Source: Anisus vortex (lineage: Eukaryota; Mollusca; Gastropoda; Planorbidae). From it: a stretch of DNA of 64,000 bases. The notes below the pieces were generated by a model. That model searched no databases, had not been told where the DNA came from, and was given only the letters and a program-made list of their open reading frames with translations. The stretch lies in assembly GCA_949126835.1 (NCBI GenBank), contig OX421494.1:21640196-21704195 (forward strand). Direction: 5' to 3'. A program made the position numbers and the translations under genes. Numbering within the stretch: position 1 is the stretch's first letter; every line of letters starts with the position of its first letter. Positions 24,662-36,472 of this stretch are shown piece by piece.

Positions 24662-25604
24662 CATTCAGATGACACACTATAGCAGGAAGTCAAGTCACAT
24701 GTCTCACACACATTCAGATGACACACTATAGCAGGAAGTCAAGTCACATGTCTCACACACATTCAGATGACACACTATAGCAGGAAGTCAAGTCACATGT
24801 CTCACACACATTCAGATGACACACTATAGCAGGAAGTTAAGTCACATGTCTCACACACATTCAGATGACACACTATAGCAGGAAGTCAAGTCACATGTCT
24901 CACACACATTCAGATGACACACTATAGCAGGAAGTCAAGTCACATGTCTCACACACATTCAGATGACACACTATAGCAGGAAGTCAAGTCACATGTCTCA
25001 CACACATTCAGATGACACACTATAGCAGGAAGTCAAGTCACATGTCTCACACACATTCAGATGACACACTATAGCAGGAAGTCGTCACATGTCTCACACA
25101 CATTCAGATGACACACTATAGCAGGAAGTCAAGTCACTCGTTTCACACACATTCAGATGACACACTATAGCAGGAAGTCAAGTCACATGTCTCACACACA
25201 TTCAGATGACACACTATAGCAGGAAGTCAAGTCACATGTCTCACACACATTCAGATGACACACTATAGCAGGAAGTCAAGTCACATGTCTCACACACATT
25301 CAGATGACACACTATAGCAGGAAGTCAAGTCACATGTCTCACACACATTCAGATGACACACTATAGCAGGAAGTCAAGTCACATGTCTCACACACATTCA
25401 GATGACACACTATAGCAGGAAGTCAAGTCACATGTCTCACACACATTCAGATGACACACTATAGCAGGAAGTCAAGTCACATGTCTCACACACATTCAGA
25501 TGACACACTATAGCAGGAAGTCAAGTCACATGTCTCACACACATTCAGATGACACACTATAGCAGGAAGTCAAGTCACATGTCTCACACACACTCAGATA
25601 CCAT
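24662..25604. repeat. 49-bp satellite-like array, about 19 copies
   Basis: The units begin CATTCAGATGACACACTAT and end in TGTCTCACACA. They are almost identical. One copy near 25080 lacks three or four bases (AAGTCGTCAC) and the next has TCGTTT. The array starts 46 bp after the 15-bp array. It is not a CRISPR array, since there are no variable spacers. Confidence 0.97.
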
Positions 25605-26069
25605 CTTGACATTTTACATCCCTGTTCCCTCTCATTTTTATCACCCCATCCCACTCCTTCCCCTCCCCCCATCAATTTTTCACCCATAGGCGTCACCAGA
25701 AACTTTTTATCGTACTCATTAATATGCTCATTTGAACGGATGTGTTTTTAATTCATTAGCTCAACAGATAATTTGGTTGTTTTTAAATTGAGGAGAAACA
25801 AATGAACCAGACAGTAATCAGATTTCCAATTCTACAGAAACAATTAATTGTGTTCTGGCTTTGAACTGTGTCTAACCCAACAACCCGTTCAAGTTTAGGG
25901 TAAATCAACAACACAGAGCTGGAGCTGGAATTAGCACACAACAAAAAAAAAACAAGAGCAAAAACCACGGTATGGTGACAAAGTAGTCAAGAAATAAACA
26001 GATAGAAGATAGGAAAAGGAACTGTTCAAACAATACTAAGTATTATAAAACAAATAAAAAATCTTATCG

Positions 26070-26300
26070 GGCGTGGTGGCGTTTCGAAGGTTCTCGGTTC
26101 GAATCCTGGTGAAGGTTAGGATTTTTTCCCGGGACTGGAGGGTGTCCTTGAGTCTACCCAGCTCTGATGGGTACTTGGCATTGGGGTAAAATAAAGACGG
26201 CTGGGCATTGTGCTGGCCACACATCCCATAGTATGTCGTGGCCAACAGAAACTGGTGAAAGCGGCCCTGTGCTCAATTTGGTCCGAAAGGTTCTTTACTT
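26070..26300 (+). mobile_element. SINE, family A
   Basis: Plus-strand copy: GGGCGTGGTGGCG (degraded A box), GGTTCGAATCCTGGTGAAGG (B box and body), then GGAGGGTGTCCTTGAGTCTA, and the end GGTCCGAAAGGTTCTTTACT. It is in antisense orientation to the receptor transcript. Confidence 0.87.
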
Positions 26301-28132
26301 AAAAAAATTGTACTAAGATTTAACACTTAATTTATGTTTTTTCCAAGTAATTATATTAGGCTATTAATTTAATTTTTGTTAAAAAAAAATACACAACTAA
26401 ATTGCCCATTGCTTCACTGGTTTTGTCATTAATATTCAAATCACGAGAATACAATTAGAAGAGGAAGCCTAGGGCTTAATACAATGCCTATGCTGGATTC
26501 CTTCTCTGTTAGTTTTCTTTCTCGTTTAATAAGAGCTTTACAAATATAAAGTGAACACGTTCTTTAATGATTTTCATGCCATGTTGGATCAGAACGTAAA
26601 CTATGTCTAACAGAGCGATGGTTGTAATAAATATTCTCTTTAATACTTTAATACTACATACGGCACACTGTCGCGACGTGGTCTTACGATCACGCTATGC
26701 ACTGCTAGGTTTTATGGGTCACGTGGCGTGTGACGCATGGGGTGTACTACGGGAAGGCTGGAGTCTTGGTCAATGCAAGTTGAGTAACACAGGAATCCGT
26801 TAAAGAATGAAAAACAATGTCTGAATTGTCTACATGACACAGTGGACTTATTTGTACCCCCCCCCCCCCTCTCCATTAAGTCATAACAATTCATATATTT
26901 ATATCTAACATGTAGGTTTGCCATGTATAGCATTCATTAAAATATAACATATTATAGAAATCTTGTAGAGAAATGTGATAAATAGAGGTGATGTATTTAA
27001 GGCGTCTCATTCTTATTCAGAAGTTATCGTTATCTTGCTTTCATTTGTTTTGGCAATTATTCAAAAAAGACTAGTTAGACAAATAGTTATACACATATAG
27101 ATTGTCACAAAAGTAAATTAAATGTAATCTGATGAACACTGGTTTAAAAAGAAAGAGAATGCAGACAATAAAACACTTCAAAGGTATACCATTAGTCATT
27201 ACAACCAGGCGAGTAAACGTGACAATGATATATTGAAAAGGATGAATAAATATCATAGACTTGAAAGTCTTAGAGATCTTGCATGTTTCTGTGAACAATC
27301 TAGATCTAAGGCCAAGGGACACAATCTAAACACCTATCGTTTTAATTCATTTACGTACCTTGAAGATCAAAACTAGGTCAACTATTTATATTTCCATTTA
27401 CCATTAATTTTATTTACCGCCTTTTTTGTTTCCAAATACAGCTTCCATTCGTCTTGGGGAATACTGAAGGTGAAGGCCGGGACTAAAAAGAAATGTTCCA
27501 TTAACGACATTGATATTTATTAAATTAAATAAAAGACATTCGTGTCCATACCATGTTTTATTTCAGTAGGTCAGAGTGTTACCAAAAAGGAGCAGACGAT
27601 GGCCGTTAATGAAGAAAAAAGGCGTCTGAAAGGATTGGTTTTTATTTTGGACACATCAAACCAGATTGAAAAAAAATTCAACAAAATGGTGTCAGTCGAT
27701 GGCCTTGACATAGATGTCACCAATAGTGAAGTACAGTAAATAAGCATTCAGTTCCCCCGCCCCTTTAGTAGAAAACCAATCAAACAACAACAAATTGAGT
27801 GTCTGCTAGAGCAGGAGTTACAAACAGAATAGGGCATACAGAAGACTAATATGGCTTCTCAAAAATAAACAAATGACAAAGAAAATCATCTCTTGATGTC
27901 GAAATTTAGTACCGGGTATGTTGGGGGTGAGTGATTGAAATACACTTTTTACCTTTCTACCTCATTCTCTCTGTCTTCTCTCTATCGCACTCTTTCTCTC
28001 TTTCTTTTACTCTTTCACTCTCTCTCCCCCTCACTACGTTTAAAAACGTGACATTTAGAAATAAAGACAAGTCGTCTTTCAATTGTCTAATCAAGTCATT
28101 GTTGATTCATTGTTATGTCAATGATAAGTCAG

Positions 28133-28350
28133 GTAATCTATGTATCTATCTATCTGTCTATCTATTATCTATTTATCTATCTAATGTCTATCTATCTATG
28201 CATATATCTCTCCCTCTCTCTTTATATATATATAGGCCTACGTCTAACGATCTATCAACTATCTATCTATCTATCTATCTATCTGTCTTTCTGTCTGTCC
28301 ATTTATCTGTCTATCTATCTATATCTATCTATCCACCCATCTACCTTAAT
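28133..28350. repeat. Degenerate (ATCT)n region
   Basis: Broken ATCT, GTCT and CTCT repeats over 220 bp with a short (TA)n at 28222-28232. Confidence 0.93.
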
Positions 28351-30025
28351 ATGTATATAATATATCAATTGTTCACGCCACAAATCATGCAAGTCTTAGA
28401 GTGAGATACAGGCTTATCTAAACCTATCTCTCTTTCGACATTCACGAACATCAAACCTACGGAACTATATCTGAGAAAATAAATTAAATTAAATGCAGAA
28501 CTCTGTATACAACAATCCATTTCTACAAAAAAAAAAAAAAAAAAAAAAAAAAAATTATAAAAAAAAAAACAAAAAACAACAACAACACCATGCACTGTGT
28601 GTCTACTGACCATAATCTCCTTAAACACAAATACAAACCTATCATCGTGAGTTCAAAAATGTCTAAAATGTCTTTCGTTACAAGAGATTCGGAAACCTTA
28701 CAGAAGTTGTCATTAAAAAAGACCACACAAAAAAAAAAAAAAAAAAAAATAAAAAAAAAAAAAAAAAAAAAGAGGTTTCCTAACTTATCACCGCCAATCC
28801 TAGCCAACCTTTCCCACGAAAACAAAAAATTACTAACAAAAAGAATAAATATAAATAAATACAGAGGAAGCTGCATCCGGTATTAAATATTCCAAATGTC
28901 ACATTTTTTAAAAACCTTTTCAACTTTTCACTTGTCATGTCACCCCCCCCCCCCTCTCCCCCCAAAAAAGTATTAGTTACTTTTTCTTTCAAATAGGTCT
29001 TCTGACACCGTGTCTCCGTTGGTTTGATTTAACGGTTTCCTTTCTAGACCTTGACTTGTAACAAGTGCAGAGAACTCTGGTCCTGAAATGATTACAGAAC
29101 ACGGCATCTTGCTCGTCGACTTTACAGTCAAGAGAAGATAATCTGTTATTTTCTTTGTTTGAACTTACTCTCCTTTAGTCGTTGAATAAATTGTTTTTTT
29201 TTATTTAAATACAGCCTTACATAATTTATTGACGTCTTCATAAAGAAAGTTTTTATTGGTTACGTAATAGCAGATATATCTCTATGTTTCGAATTTTGAG
29301 CTTTGAATGTGCAGAATATCACAGTCTCTGATCAATAATTAGTTTCAAAATATGAAATTGATTTTGAAATTGAGATGAAATAACACTAATGTCAAGTACA
29401 TAACTGTGACCAGTTCCGAAATGGTTCTTATATCTCTGAAACTTTTCCGAGATAAAAACGTTTTTGTGAAATATGTGGTCGATATGAGTGACAATAACTT
29501 TTAAAACAAATTATCGCAATAGCTTTATTATTCATTACAGAATAATTAATTACTGCAGTGGAAATATTATCCAAAAAATAATCAATTTTATAAGCATGTT
29601 ATAGAAAAAAAATGAACTATCATTTTATCACAAAATTAGATACTTTAAGCTATATTTTAAATACAATATCCTACCCAGTGCCCACAAATGTTATACAAAA
29701 TTTTAAAAGTGCAAAATGTCTTGAATTTTTTACGAGAATATTTAATTCATGAACCAATTATAATAGATTTGACTTAAACGTTTAGATTACATTTTCGTAA
29801 ACAAATAATTAATTACACAATTAATTACAATACACCAATTCACTTTTCTCGAAGACTATGGATCCTTCTATTCAAAGAGTGATTTACCTAACCTTTCATT
29901 CTTCTATCCATCCAAGCATCAACCAGCCATTCAACCAACAATCATTGCATCCATCTATCCACCCATCAATACATTCAACCAACACTCCATCCAACCATCC
30001 ATCCAACCATCCATTCATCTCACAA

Positions 30026-31210
30026 TCTAACCACCCAGCTAACCACCCAGCTAACCACCCAGCTAACCACCCAGCTAACCACCCAGCCATCCACACAGCC
30101 AACCACCCAGCTAACCACCCAGCTAACCACCCAGCTAACCACCCAGCTAACCACCCAGCCATCCACCCAGCTAACCACCCAGCCATCCACCCAGCCATCC
30201 ATCCAGCTAACCACCCAGCCAACCACCCAGCCATCCACCCAGCCAACCACCCAGCTAACCACCCAGCTAACCACCCAGCTAACCACCCAGCCATTCACCC
30301 AGCCATTCACCCAGCCATCCACCCAGCTAACCACCCAGCCATTCACCCAGCCAACCACACAGCTAACCACCCAGCCAACCACCCAGCCATCCACCCAGCC
30401 AACCACCCAGCCAACCACCCAGCGAACCACCCAGCTAACCACCCAGCCATCCACCCAGCCATCCACCCAGCCATCCACCCAGCCATCCACCCAGCCATCC
30501 ACCCAGCTAACCACCCAGCCAAACACCCAGCCCTTCACCCAGCCAACCACCCAGCTAACCACCCAGCTAACCACCCAGCCATTCACCCAGCCATCCACCC
30601 AGCCATCCACCCAGCTAACCACCCAGCTAACCACCCAGCTAACCACCCAGCCATCCACCCAGCCATCCACCCAGCCATCCACCCAGCCATCCACCCAGCT
30701 ATCCACCCAGCTAACCACCCAGCCAACCACCCAGCCATTCACCCAGCCATTCACCCAGCCTTCCACCCAGCCATCCACCCAGCCAACCACCCAGCCAACC
30801 ACCTAGCTAACCACCCAGCTAACCACCCAGCCATTCACCCAGCCAACCACCCAGCTAACCACCCAGCTAACCACCTAGCTAACCACCCAGCTAACCACCC
30901 AGCCAACCACCCAGCCATTCACCCAGCCATCCACCCAGCCATCCACCCATCCAACCACCCAGCCAACCACCCAGCCAACCACCCAGCTAACCACCCAGCT
31001 AACCACCCAGCTAACCACCTAGCTAACCACCCAGCCATCCACCCAGCCATCCACCCAGCTAACCACCCAGCCATCCACCCAGCCAAACACCAAGCTAACC
31101 ACCCAGCTAACCACCCAGCCAACCACCCAGCTAACCACCCAGCCAACCACCCAGCCATCCACCCAGCCATCCACCCAGCCAACCACCCAGCCATCCACCC
31201 AGCCAACCAC
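30026..31210. repeat. 12-bp minisatellite AACCACCCAGCT, about 99 copies
   Basis: Units of 12 bp vary mainly at the first and last bases: AACC, ATCC or ATTC, and AGCT or AGCC. There are no frame-changing indels, so one plus frame stays open for 482 codons (NHPA/IHPA units) and the minus strand gives AGWL and VGWV units. The 29880-30020 flank (CCATCCAT-rich) looks like an older form of the same repeat. There is no codon bias, conserved domain or splice signal that would support a gene. Confidence 0.97.
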
Positions 31211-32189
31211 TCTTGTAGTGCCAGGAAGAAAGGCCAAAACAGAAACGACACAATCCCTAACAAAAACAACAGCAAGGGTACACCAGTAACACAGTGGCGG
31301 CCGTAAATCAGTCAGAACATAAATTGAACCGCTGGCCATCCCATTATTGTACATGCCAGTGCACAAAACACACCATCACAAACTTCCGGGAGATATAGGA
31401 AAAAAAAAAAGTGAGTGCCAAAATATGAGGCGGGGCACGTAGCTTCGATCTCTTGTTTGCAACCACATCATGTGGCCAAACTATCTTTTCTCCCCCGCCC
31501 CCCACCCTCCTCCCAGTATCCCACTGCCACCAGAAATAATGATACTTTACAGCCAGCCTGAATACATCAGAAGAACATGATAATTCCCTTCTTAATAATT
31601 CATTACATTACTTTAGATCTTTTTTTCTGTCTTTCTTTCTTTCCAACATGAACGAAAGGTTCACGAGGTGTGGTGGTGGGGGTAGGCTCTCTATGGGACA
31701 ATTTCAGAAGGCGGCAACGCCCTCTTGGGGGAGGGAGGGTGGGTTGCTGTGTGGGTGGTGTAGGGTTTGCATTAAATGGTTACATTTGCTGGCTGGCTCC
31801 ACACATACTCTATGATGTTACTATGGTATGTGTAATCATACAGAAAATATGAATACCGAAAATGTTACGGGAAAATGTTGAAAGAAAAAAAAACAAGGGG
31901 GAAGTAATTGTCAAAGTTGTGTAACTAAAAAAAAAAGAGAGTTACGGTCCTGATTGCTACTACTGGGAATTGTGTTGTTGATTATTTTCTAAAAAAAAAA
32001 ACGCAAAAAGAAATGTAAAGCAGTATTTATTTTTACTATTACATTCTCAGTGACGGCTCCGTGGTGTATGGCGCCCTTAGCAAATTCAGAGGACACCAAG
32101 TCATCATTAGTGCCCCCCTTGAGAGGGCAATAACACCCACATTGGAAACCTATGCATTAGAGATCTATTACCCGAGTATTTTGTGCATG

Positions 32190-32460
32190 TCATTGAAGGT
32201 CGCTCTTTCTCTATCTCTCTGTATCTCTTTATTTCTCTTTATAAACTCTCTTTTAATCTCTCTTTATATCGCACTCTATTTCTCTCTCTCCATTACTCTT
32301 TCTCTATTTCTCTCTCTATGTATATCTGTTTCTCTTCATCTATTTATATCTATCTCAATATTTCTCACTCTATTTTTCTATATCTAATTCTATCACAATT
32401 TATCTCATTCTCTCCCTATTTCTCTATCTCTATGTATTTCTCTCTATTTCTAAATTTATA
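32190..32460. repeat. TCTCTATTT-rich low-complexity tract
   Basis: Pyrimidine-rich imperfect repeats of CTCT and ATTT over about 270 bp, ending in (TA)n. Open frames here are spurious. Confidence 0.9.
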
Positions 32461-32489
32461 TATATATATACATGTCATCATCAATCCCA

Positions 32490-32915
32490 TGACCGTTGTG
32501 GTCGTTAGGGGGGAGCAGTCAACGTTCTCCACTTTTGCCTATGTTGACCGATTGTCAATAGTTGAGTCAACTGCAGCCCTGTCCAATCCTTGACATGTTC
32601 GTACCAGCATCTCCGCTGACGGCCTATCCTACGCTCACCGTGCCCTGGAGGATTGTTTTTGGCAGGCTATTGTGCCGGAACTCGTGACCGAACCTTGTCA
32701 GTTTGCGTCGTTTGATAGTTGCCAAAATGTTTTCTTGAGGGCCTGCAATTGAGGCGATTCTGTCCTACACATACGCATCAGTCCTGTCTTCTACGTAGGA
32801 GATTGGAAGTGTTTTTCTCACGCATTTATTTTACAACGCATGCAACTCGTTTTCAGTTGCTGATAGAAGCGTCCATGTTTCACACCCATACAGAACAATA
32901 GTTCTAAATTTATAT
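32490..32915 (-). pseudogene. LINE ORF2 C-terminal relic with LYGCETWTL motif
   Basis: The minus strand from about 32912 reads RTIVLYGCETWTLLSATENE then LHAL and a stop. Further on, in another frame, ATIKRRKLTRFGHEFRHNSL is followed by PKTILQGTV. Both segments (YGxETWTL, and KRRxLxxFGHxxR then LPKTILQGT) are typical of the region after the reverse transcriptase palm in RTE/CR1-like non-LTR elements. Several frameshifts and stops separate them, so it is dead. Confidence 0.83.
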
Positions 32916-32944
32916 ATTTATCTTTTTCTATCTTTATATTTATA

Positions 32945-33160
32945 ACAAGCTAAATTGCCCGGCGTAGCCCGGGGAAAAATAAAATAGGCTTTTTATTTAA
33001 CAAAATTCTTTTGCAAGGTGTTGCTCGTAGATTTACAATCCTTTTTTTTTTAAAGTAATATTAATTGCCCGCATGGCAGTCCGATACGTTATCCACTTAG
33101 CTATCGAAGACACATGTACGAAGTGAAAGCGCAAAAGTAAAATATGAGACAAAAGGTCAC
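32945..33160 (-). mobile_element. Composite tRNA-headed SINE, family B
   Basis: On the minus strand it has TCTTCGATAGCTAAGTGGAT followed by AACGTATCGGACTGCCATGC (tRNA-like A-box region and anticodon arm). A short body leads to the 3' end CCCCGGGCTACGCCGGGCAA then TTTAGC. The B box seen in the copy at 42790 is lost here. Similar ends are known for dispersed repeats of many invertebrates. Confidence 0.72.
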
Positions 33161-33871
33161 GTGTCTTTAAATTAACTAATACGATTGGTTGAACACACAA
33201 AACAGTCTACATTATATATTTAGATTGTCTCAATTTCTCTCGATTATTCTTTGACCATTTCTCTTTTTCTTTCGCTCTGATTCTTCTCTATCTATTTCTC
33301 TATCTATTTCTCTATCTATTTCTCTCTCTATGTAACTTCTAAAAATAGGGTAATCTATAGTATAATTGTAAATTAAAAATAGTGAACCCTTAATGTATTC
33401 TTCTTCTTTCAATCCATTTTAAATCAATGAGCACAGCAATAAAGAAACTAAAGAAAAATCATTATAACGTGAAAGAAATAAAAAACAACAACTTGAAACT
33501 AAAGAATCACAACAGACAAATGGAAAACAAAGCCATTTTTTATTTCGTTAAGACTACACAGCATAAGCAGAAACCAGCATGAAACCAAAAGCAAATATAT
33601 ATATGACTCAAGCAGTAGATTGATATAATAGTAGCCTACATTGATAAAACAAGCAATTTAATAAAACTAGCTTATTGATTGTTAAAAAAAAAATAGAATA
33701 AATAATTATATTGATAAACCCAGCATAATGACAAAAACAGCATATTGACAAAATCAGCATATGGACAAAAACGTCAAAGAGACAAAGCCGGCAAATTCAC
33801 ACAAAAAGCATTCTGACATAAAAAAAAGTTAATAAAATTGACTCAACGGGTAAAGGAATACAATGACCCTC

Positions 33872-34015
33872 GCAGCCATAACAACAACTTAATAATAAGA
33901 CGTAATATGACACAAGCAGCCATAACAACAACTTAAAAACGACCTGATATGACACAAGCAGCCATAACAACAACTTAATAACGACCTGTAATGACACGAG
34001 CAGCAATAACAACAA
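33872..34015. repeat. 42-44 bp tandem repeat, three copies
   Basis: GCAGCCATAACAACAACTTA recurs at 33872, 33916 and 33958, each followed by AAC-ACC or AATAAG-like spacers and GACAC. A further partial copy starts near 34000. Confidence 0.85.
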
Positions 34016-34294
34016 GCAGCGAAGCAAGACAAAAACGTCAATGTTAAGACCGTGACGGCAATCAGATAGTGCAAATATCAGCTTAATTACATCCCAACAA
34101 CAATGAGGTTCCAAATGAAACATAACAATACAAACATTTGATGTTATAGTACAGTACACAACACTAGTCAAAGCTTGGCCTCGCCTAATGTGTGTCTGTG
34201 TAGGAAAAAAACAACAACATTTTTTCAATAACTAACTATTGGCATTATGCAGGAGAGATTTTGTGACTTTTCCTTTTGTAGCCTTAGTTGTGGC

Positions 34295-34659
34295 CAGGGC
34301 CGGATTTTCCTATAGGCTAACAAGGCTTGAGCCTAGGGCCTCAATATCAAGAGGGCCCTACATTCAAATTGTTAGCAAAATTAAAATTACACTATTCTAA
34401 AAACAGTGAACACTAAAACAATAATAAGAAGTAAAAGGCAAGGGAATTACGAACATTCCTCTGACCCTGATGCTTTATACAAACTGTCTTCAAGAGATAA
34501 ATTTTGGATAAAATAATTTTTATTTAACATATTGATATATATCACAGTAATGATATTTTTTAGTATCTCTCATTTGAATTTACAAACCTAAAAATGGGAG
34601 GTGAAAGGGCCTCATAAGTGTGATAACCTAGGTCCTCTTTTCCTCTAAATCCGGCCCTG
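34295..34659. mobile_element. hAT-like MITE with perfect 8-bp target duplication
   Basis: The ends CAGGGCCGGATTT (34295-34307) and its complement (34647-34659) are perfect inverted repeats. The 8-bp duplication GTTGTGGC stands at 34287-34294 and 34660-34667. The 365-bp body has no coding content. Confidence 0.92.
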
Positions 34660-36322
34660 GTTGTGGCGTTGTTAAAGCCGTGCGCTTTTTGCTTAATACT
34701 GCGAAATGTGGCACAATCTTAGTGTATTTTTTTGTCTTTATGCGTGGATTTTGTAGTGTAAGAAGGCTGACAATAGCACTTTTATTAGAAGTCTTAAAAA
34801 TGGCTGATAATGGCACTTTTATTAGAAGTCTGAAAATGAAAGCCAAGTGCGGTAAATTAGTGTGCATCAACACTAGGAATAGAATCCCCTCACAAACATT
34901 GAGATACAGCTCAGTGCTAATACACATTGTAATGGTAAAGGGTTTATATAGTTTAGACGTCGTATGATTTATCAAAGTCTGATTTTATATGTGTATATCA
35001 TATTTAAATAGTTTTCATATTGTATTAAGAATTGTATTGATTATTCATTTTAGTTATTTACGTATATTTAATTATGGCTTAAGGCCTGTCTTAACCGAAC
35101 CAAACCCTAAATTCGCAAACCAGATCGTCGATCCTACCCGAACCGTTCTTCGTATTAACCTGCCGGTCTTGGGTTGGCGATCTCGGGTTGGAATGGATCG
35201 GGAACCATGGTTGGAGGTTTGCACGTCGTGTTTAGCAAACCTAGGCCGAACATGGCACTTTTTTGAGCGGAAAGGCGCAGGAAGGTGCAGAAAGACGCGA
35301 ATGCATAGTTGCGATAATCAACATGGCGGAACTGTACTTAAACATTGATGAGACCGTATTTGTTTACGTTTCCAGAGAAGTACGTCAAATGTAAGATCGG
35401 CCTTGTTAAGATTGCAAACCCCGAACTGCGACCTCATAGAAAGGTTAGGGGTTTGTATTCATACACGTGACTATGGTTTGCACACCGATCTCAGGTTCGA
35501 CCCGGTTAAGATTTTTTTGTGCAATTGTATCAATACTTCATTTAGAGTTATTTAGTATGGTTTGGAGTTTATTTGTGATTTAGTTGTTTCTATAAATTTC
35601 AAGTACACATTTTCCTTAGCTTGTTCTTCGTGGAATTCTATTCTATCTATTTCTGCTTATATAAGACATACAGAGGTGTAGTTTGTTGTTGTTAATTTGG
35701 AGAGTGTTAAAGAAACTACTTATTATCGACCAGATTTGTTTTTTTAATGTAATTATTGTAAATAAGTCCAAGCATTAAATATATCTTTACACTTCATAGT
35801 AAGGCTTGTGTGTATTATTTCAGTGTGAACCAGGATCTAGAACGATGAATGATGGCCTGGGACATTACATAGAGGACTATGACATCCACACGTTCCTACT
35901 CCAATCTCCTGGGGTATGGAGGGAGAAGTGTTTTAGCCATTTTATGCGTGTTAACGTCTTATCAAAACTATTTCACAAATTATGGTTTGGAGTCAGTACA
36001 AGCATCTTATCGAAATAAAGCCTACTACTAGATTTGTTGGATACTGGCTAATTACTAATACAATACGATTGTTATACGATGTACCATTTTCTTAAAACTA
36101 ATTCAACATCATACTGGAGGAACTCAATTCGTAACAACTCAAGAGTACATTTAAAGAGAACGACTATTTCTTTCTTCTTTTACAAACACGAGTATTTAAA
36201 TATAGAATGAACGGGCTTACGATGGCTTCCTTTGTCTAGACGCCGAACAACTTGAATAAATATCTCAAGTCACTTGAAATAATAGTGAACAATTTAATTA
36301 TCAAACTTCAGTGTACACGTTT

Positions 36323-36325
<3 letters not shown>

Positions 36326-36402
<77 letters not shown>

Positions 36403-36413
36403 TGGATATATAT

Positions 36414-36470
<57 letters not shown>
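36326..36470. repeat. (AT)n(GA)n(AT)n compound microsatellite
   Basis: About 26 AT units, 11 GA units, a short GTGGATATATATACATGT spacer, then about 24 more TA units. A 17-bp poly-G run follows at 36528. Confidence 0.97.

Positions 36471-36472
<2 letters not shown>

Noticed and set aside
23154..24677. Three frames of about 500 codons on both strands
   Set aside because: Same cause, in the indel-free 15-bp array. There are no flanking splice sites or domain.
24662..25604. Regular 49-bp repeats that might suggest a CRISPR array
   Set aside because: Units are contiguous and identical, without unique spacers, and the genome is animal.
29858..31306. 482-codon plus-strand frame with a start codon and NHPA repeats
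   Set aside because: It is the 12-bp array plus simple-repeat flanks. The tail after the array (SCSARKKGQNRND) is unremarkable and nothing supports a gene.
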